Source: Pseudomonadota bacterium (GTDB taxonomy: Bacteria > Pseudomonadota > Alphaproteobacteria > Rhizobiales > Methylopilaceae). From it: DNA of 64,000 nt. A program made the translations under genes and the position numbers. Shown piece after piece: positions 59,559 to 64,000 of this stretch. The stretch spans positions 1 through 64,000 of the forward strand of contig JAEWFF010000021.1 in assembly GCA_023388965.1 (NCBI GenBank). Direction: 5' to 3'. Within the stretch, counting starts at the first letter, position 1. Each line of letters starts with the position of its first letter. Below the pieces are notes generated by a model. That model was not told the origin of the DNA. It was given only the letters and a program-made list of their open reading frames with translations, and ran no database searches.

Positions 59559-60575
59559 TCAGGATGGCCCGGCGACGGCATCGCCATCCGGCCCGCGCGG
59601 GTCGGGCAGGCCCTTGCGGATGCGGGCAGGAAAGTCCTCGGCATCTCCGGCGGCTTCGACAGCGGCATTGATGCGCGAGCGTTCGCGCAATTCTTCGAAC
59701 GGCAGCCAGGTCGCGGTGTAGCCCGCGTGGTAGAGATAGCTGTCGAACAGGCCGTTCAGGAGATGGCGGATGTCGAACCGGCCCTTGCGGCCGATGGCGC
59801 TGGCATAGCGGACGATGTTGAGCGTGCAGTTGTTGCTCAGCAGATGATACCATTCCGCGCGCCGGGCGATTTCGTTGATGCGCTCGAGATAGACGAGCAG
59901 GAGCCGGCGGGCGTCTTCCGGCGACGTGTTGAGCCGGTAGAGAAAAACCGATTCCCGGCGATGTATGGCGCGCACGCCGACAAGATCGCGTTCCTCGCCG
60001 ACGACATAGATCAGCTCGAACTGCTTGAACATGGAGGCGAGCGGCGCGAACCCTTCGCCGACTTCCGGCCGCGTCTCGATCGAGATGCCGAGCGGCGGCG
60101 CATTGTCGAAGGTGAAGCTGAGGAAGGTGTGGCCGACCGGCCCTTCGCGCCAATACGACACGTAGAAATCAATGCCGGTGAGATGCGACAGCCGCACTTC
60201 GCGGGTCATGTAGCGCGGCGTGAAATCCTCGCGCGAGCGGTATTCGAAATCGCGGACGTTTTCGATACGTACGATATCGCCATCGACAACGGCGCGGGGC
60301 AGAACGGCGGCTTCCGGGCGCCAGTTGCGGTCATGCGAGGGCGGGATCGCGATCCACCATGCGACGACGGCAGCGAAGGCGGCGGAGAAGATCACATTGC
60401 GCCGGCGCGTGCCGGAGAACCACAGAATCCAGATGGAGAAGATGGCGAACGCGATGGCGAGCGCCGTGCGCGCGGGCGGCCAGGGCAGGTTCGAAAAATG
60501 GATTGCGAGTGCCGCCCACAGGATGAGGAGGACGCGGAACAGGAAGCCGGGCGTCCGGGCGGCATGATACGCCAT
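59559..60575 (-). CDS. DUF4105 membrane protein
   Basis: About 338 residues. Two N-terminal membrane helices (GFLFRVLLILWAALAIHFSN and TALAIAFAIFSIWILWFSGT) and a third near residues 60-76 precede a periplasmic DUF4105 domain. It contains VRDFEYRSREDFTPRYMTRE, VGHTFLSFTFDNAPPLGIS and EWYHLLSNNCTLNIVRYASA, where His and the Cys of NNCT look like a thiol hydrolase pair. DUF4105 proteins resemble NlpC/P60-like or lipoprotein-processing enzymes, but the function is not established. I start at MAYHAARTPGF. A GTG 24 bases earlier is an alternative. Confidence 0.82.
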   Translation of the reverse strand: MAYHAARTPGFLFRVLLILWAALAIHFSNLPWPPARTALAIAFAIFSIWILWFSGTRRRNVIFSAAFAAVVAWWIAIPPSHDRNWRPEAAVLPRAVVDGDIVRIENVRDFEYRSREDFTPRYMTREVRLSHLTGIDFYVSYWREGPVGHTFLSFTFDNAPPLGISIETRPEVGEGFAPLASMFKQFELIYVVGEERDLVGVRAIHRRESVFLYRLNTSPEDARRLLLVYLERINEIARRAEWYHLLSNNCTLNIVRYASAIGRKGRFDIRHLLNGLFDSYLYHAGYTATWLPFEELRERSRINAAVEAAGDAEDFPARIRKGLPDPRGPDGDAVAGPS

Positions 60576-60636
60576 GCGGCGAGATCGTCCCACGCTCACC
60601 CCGTCACGGTTATGGCGTCTTTACAGTCAAGGACAA

Positions 60637-62006
60637 TCACGGCGTGACCGTATCCTTGTAAACCTTGCCGTCCTTCATGATGACCACGAAGTTCTTTCCC
60701 GGATCGGCGACGAGATCGATGTTTTCGAGAGGATTGCCGTCGACCAGCAGCAGGTCCGCGAACGCGCCCTGTTCGACTACGCCGAGCTTGCCCGGATAGG
60801 GATTGCGCTTGCCGGAAAGTTGCAGAAGCTCGGCATTGGTCGAGGTCGCCATGATGAGCGCCTCGGCGGGCGTGTACCAGCGCTTGAGCGAAGCGAGAAT
60901 CGCGCCCTGCTGCTTTGCCAGCGCGGCGGAGAACAGAACGTCCGTGCCCCAGGCCGTCTTGAGCTTGTACTTCTTCGCCAGTTCGTAGGTTTTTGCGATG
61001 CCGGGCCAGACCTCATCGGCCTTTTCGCGTTGTACGGAACCCTCCGGAATCCGAGTCTGAGGCCTTCGGGAAGCGGCTGCGTGCTCAGCCAGATGTTCTT
61101 CTCGGCCATCAGCTGCGCCGTTTCCTCGTCCATCAGCATTCCGTGTTCGATGCATTTCACGCCGGCCTCGATCGCGCCCTGAATTGCACCGGGCGTGAAG
61201 GCGTGCACGGCGACGTAGGTGCCCCAGTTCTCGGCTGCTTCGACGGCGGCACGCAGTTCGGGAACGGTGAAGGTCGTGACATCGATGGGGCTGAAGGGCG
61301 ACGACACGCCGCCGCCCGCCGTCAGTTTTATCTGGGAGGCACCCTGCATGAGCTGTTCGCGCGTGCGCACACGCACCTCGTCGGGACTGTCCGCGACCAT
61401 GGAGCCGCCGATCTGCTCCATGCAGGAGAGCATGCCGCCGATGGTGCGCGGCAGATCGGTGAGCTGGCGGAAATCGCCGTGCCCGCTCGTGACCGTAATG
61501 ACGGCGCCGGACGGATAGATGCGCGGGCCGTCCACGACGCCTTCATCGATGGCGTGTTTTAGCCCGAAGACCGGGCCGCCGACATCGCGCACGGTGGTGA
61601 AGCCGCGCATCAGGGTATCGGTCGCCTCGGCGCCGGCGAGGAAATTGGTGTAGCCGACATCGCCGAACGATTCCGCCGGCGTCACGCGGATAAGCATTGC
61701 GTGCCAATGGGCATCGATCAGGCCGGGCATCAATGTACGGCCGCCGCCGTCGATGGTGCGGATATCGGCGTCGTTCGCCGAAATTTCGCCGGTCGAGATC
61801 GTTTCGATGAGGTTGCCGCGCACGAGCACATTTGAGGCGGCGCTCAGTTCCGCGCTTTTTCCGTCGAATATACGTACGTTATTGAATAAAATCGCGTCGG
61901 GCGCATCCTGCGCCTGTGCGCCGCCCGGCAGTACGGCCGATGCGCAGAAAGCAAGGGCGCCGGCAAGGGCGGACGCGGCGGGATTGCGGAACCGGTAGCG
62001 GGCCAT
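60637..62006 (-). pseudogene. Amidohydrolase (imidazolonepropionase/prolidase-like), frameshifted
   Basis: The first frame gives a signal peptide (MARYRFRNPAASALAGALAF to AQA). It then gives an amidohydrolase domain with MPGLIDAHWHAMLIRVTPAE, GFTTVRDVGGPVFGLKHAID, QIKLTAGGGVSSPFSPIDVT, YVAVHAFTPGAIQGAIEAGV and CIEHGMLMDEETAQLMAEKN. Near 61050 similarity jumps to the second frame, IPEGSVQREKADEVWPGIAK, then TAWGTDVLFSAALAKQQGAI and GKRNPYPGKLGVVEQGAFAD to the stop. A one-base deletion (or a sequencing error) explains this. Intact, the product would be a secreted metal-dependent hydrolase with the H-x-H, K, H, H and D ligands split across the frames. Confidence 0.85.
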
Positions 62007-62132
62007 GCTCATCACTTTCCGGCCGGCGAAACCAGCCTGTGAGCGTATGATGTCCCCCGGACAGACTAGGCGCAGGAAGTCCGCCCGGTAAAGCGTTTCT
62101 TTTGAGGGGAAGGCCCGCCGGCCCGGGCCTGC

Positions 62133-63605
62133 TCAGGCCGCCTCTTCGGGCTTTGTGCCCGTATGTATCTCGCCGTCGAGATCCAATTCCTTGAGCTTGC
62201 GATAGAGCGTCGAGCGGCCGATGCCGAGCCGCCGCGCGACCTCGGTCATCTGCCCGTCGTAATGGCGGATGGCGTGAACGAGTGCCTCGCGTTCGATATC
62301 CTCGAGCGGGCGGACATGGCCGCGCTCGCCGGTCAGCGAAAGCGCGTGGCGGAAAACCGGCTCGGCGCGCGGTTCGGGCTTCGCCTCGGGCGTGGGCGGT
62401 ACAGGCATGGAAACGGGCGCACCGAGGGCCGCCGCGATCTGGGGGAACTCGGCGGCGGTGAGTTCGTCGCCCTCGCACAGGACGACGGCGCGGAAGACGG
62501 CATTCTCAAGCTGGCGCACATTGCCCGGCCACGGATGCTCTTCGAGCAGGGCCAGAGCCGCCGGGGCGATGGATCTGATCTTGCGGCCTTCTTCGGCGGC
62601 GAAGCGCGCGAGGAAGGACCGCGCCAGAGCGCGGATATCGGCGCGGCGCAGGCGCAGCGGCGGCATGCCGATGGGAAAGACGCCGAGCCGGTAATAGAGG
62701 TCTTCGCGGAACAGGCCCTTCTTCACGAGATCGACCAGCGAGGCATTGGTCGCGGAGATGACGCGGATATCGACGCGCACCGGCTTTTTACCGCCGACCG
62801 GATCGATCTCGCCGTCCTGAAGCGCGCGCAGCAGCTTCACCTGCGCGTCGGGCGGCAGTTCGCCGACCTCGTCGAGGAAAAGCGTGCCGCCATGGGCTTC
62901 GAGGAATTTGCCGGCATGTTTTTCCGTGGCCCCGGTGAAGGAGCCGCGTTCGTGGCCGAACAGGACGCTTTCCACGAGATTGGGCGGGATGGCGCCGCAA
63001 TTGACCGCGACGAAGGGCTGGCCCGCCCTCTCGCCGGAGGCCGCGATGGCGCGGGCAAAGACGTCCTTGCCGGTGCCGGTCTCGCCTTCCAGAAGAACGG
63101 GAATATGCGAGGCGGCGGCGCGGCGGCCAAGCTGAAGCGCGGCGCGCATCGGCTCGCTCTTCGATGCGAGATCGTCGAAGGTCAGCGTGCCGGCGGCGCG
63201 GCGGGACGCACGGCGCACCTCGCTCGCCAGATCGCCCGTTTTCAGCGCGTTCCTGATCGAGACTTGAAACCGCTCCGGGCCGACCGGCTTGACCATGAAA
63301 TCGGTCGCGCCGGACCGCATGGCCGAGATCACGGTGTCGATCGAGCCGTTCACGGTCTGCACGATGACGGGAAGGTCGATGGCGCTTTTGCGCAGCCGCT
63401 CCAGCACGGCAAATCCGTCGAGATCCGGCATGACAAGATCGAGCACGAGGACATCCACGCCGCCGCGGCCGGGCTGCGTAAGAATGTCGAGCGCGCGCGC
63501 GCCCGATTCGGCGCACAGCGCCTCATAGCCGAAGCGCTGAGCCATGGCTTCGAGCAGCCGGCGCTGAACGGGATCGTCGTCGACGATGAGAATGGTGGCG
63601 GTCAT
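62133..63605 (-). CDS. NtrC-family sigma-54-dependent response regulator
   Basis: A 490-residue three-domain activator. The receiver has ILIVDDDPVQRRLLEAM, the phospho-acceptor Asp in VLVLDLVMPDLDG and MVKPVGP. The AAA+ domain has Walker A EGETGTGKDVFARAI, the sigma-54 loop GSFTGATEKHAG (Ser replaces the first Ala of GAFTGA), Walker B GGTLFLDEVGEL and HPWPGNVRQLENAV. The Fis-type HTH is MTEVARRLGIGRSTLYRKLK. It activates RpoN promoters when phosphorylated. No kinase is adjacent, so the signal is unknown. It is divergent from the M3 peptidase. Confidence 0.93.
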   Translation of the reverse strand: MTATILIVDDDPVQRRLLEAMAQRFGYEALCAESGARALDILTQPGRGGVDVLVLDLVMPDLDGFAVLERLRKSAIDLPVIVQTVNGSIDTVISAMRSGATDFMVKPVGPERFQVSIRNALKTGDLASEVRRASRRAAGTLTFDDLASKSEPMRAALQLGRRAAASHIPVLLEGETGTGKDVFARAIAASGERAGQPFVAVNCGAIPPNLVESVLFGHERGSFTGATEKHAGKFLEAHGGTLFLDEVGELPPDAQVKLLRALQDGEIDPVGGKKPVRVDIRVISATNASLVDLVKKGLFREDLYYRLGVFPIGMPPLRLRRADIRALARSFLARFAAEEGRKIRSIAPAALALLEEHPWPGNVRQLENAVFRAVVLCEGDELTAAEFPQIAAALGAPVSMPVPPTPEAKPEPRAEPVFRHALSLTGERGHVRPLEDIEREALVHAIRHYDGQMTEVARRLGIGRSTLYRKLKELDLDGEIHTGTKPEEAA

Positions 63606-63769
63606 GGAATCTCGCGAACGGGAGCCGCATCCTGAAGGGTGAGCGTAAACAGATGCTTACGCCGGCCCGTAAGATGTGCCATTGCGGGAAATTCTCCCCG
63701 GCCCGTTGATCGGAAGGGGGCGGAACGCGATATGCTCGGGCGAAACGATCCCGATGCGAGGTTCCCGAC

Positions 63770-64000
63770 GTGCGATTTCCCCAGCCTGTGTTCGATGCCG
63801 CCGAAAACGCCGCCGATGCCAAACTCGGCGATCTGCCCGAGTGGAACCTGAACGACCTCTATACGGGTATGGATGCGCCTGAAGTGCTGGCCGATCTCGC
63901 GCGCGCCGATGCCGATGCCCGCGCCTTTGCGGAGGCGTGGAAGGGCAATCTCACCGAGGCGGCGGTCGATGGGGCGAAGCTGCTTCAGGCCGTGCGGGAA
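63770..64000 (+). CDS. M3 family oligoendopeptidase, N-terminal part (runs off the window)
   Basis: The first 77 codons are present, starting MRFPQPVFDAAENAADAKLG and continuing LPEWNLNDLYTGMDAPEVLA. The WNLNDLY motif after a short lead is characteristic of the N-terminal helical domain of PepF/M3B oligoendopeptidases. The GTG start is preceded by GAGG about nine bases upstream. The zinc-binding HExxH lies beyond the edge of the window. It is expected to be a cytoplasmic zinc peptidase. Confidence 0.75.
   Translation, partial: MRFPQPVFDAAENAADAKLGDLPEWNLNDLYTGMDAPEVLADLARADADARAFAEAWKGNLTEAAVDGAKLLQAVRE

Overview
The window is a GC-rich chromosomal segment from an alphaproteobacterium, most likely of the order Hyphomicrobiales (Rhizobiales). 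The evidence is homospermidine synthase, a speF-type leader before ornithine decarboxylase, the alphaproteobacterial form of ribosomal protein L36, GapR (DUF2312), DUF1036, DUF1236, DUF1244 and DUF459 proteins, and the carboxynorspermidine dehydrogenase/decarboxylase pair. I cannot name a genus. No rRNA, tRNA, CRISPR array, prophage or classical insertion sequence was recognised.

Layout. 0-5.5 kb: WD40 protein, homospermidine synthase followed by a lone receiver protein, a GNAT acetyltransferase, and ornithine decarboxylase behind a long structured leader. 5.5-10.7 kb: small membrane protein, lytic transglycosylase, the 5-oxoprolinase genes pxpA and pxpBC, a second lone receiver, and mobA/mobB. 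10.8-14.3 kb: assimilatory sulfite reductase cysJI. 14.3-16.5 kb: hairpin repeats, a 24-codon ORF with an exceptional ribosome-binding site, a DUF188 gene that has lost its stop, and a SleB-like hydrolase. 16.7-21.4 kb: divergent phosphoenolpyruvate carboxylase, a NhaD-like antiporter and small proteins. 22.1-24.8 kb: carboxynorspermidine genes with a leader ORF. 24.8-26.7 kb: small exported and membrane proteins. 26.7-29.0 kb: an island of repeats, a structured block and a DUF559 nuclease-like gene bounded by 20-bp inverted repeats. 29.3-35.5 kb: gltBD. 35.7-43.6 kb: envelope and sugar genes (SGNH hydrolase, MltB-like transglycosylase, galE, galU, outer-membrane barrel, kpsF). 43.8-50.6 kb: MotAB-like pair, NfeD/SPFH pair, rpmJ, TPR, DUF1036, N-formylglutamate amidohydrolase, DUF1244 and gapR. 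50.7-55.7 kb: an ABC importer operon with a fumarylpyruvate-hydrolase-like gene and a GntR regulator. 55.8-64 kb: DUF882 peptidase, L,D-transpeptidase, DUF4105 protein, a frameshifted amidohydrolase, an NtrC-type regulator and the start of an M3 oligoendopeptidase.

How the genes work together. Most are core metabolism: nitrogen (gltBD, pxpABC), sulfur (cysJI), polyamines (ornithine decarboxylase, homospermidine synthase, carboxynorspermidine pair), molybdenum cofactor (mobAB), UDP-sugars (galU/galE, kpsF) and peptidoglycan remodelling.

The most unusual content is between genes. A modular repeat occurs as inverted pairs of half-elements with conserved flanks and changing hairpin arms. In one place the short spacer between the halves is replaced by a DUF559 gene. 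Two leader-ORF arrangements (before the DUF188 gene and before nspC) and a structured block at 27.7-28.2 kb are the other main candidates for undescribed biology.
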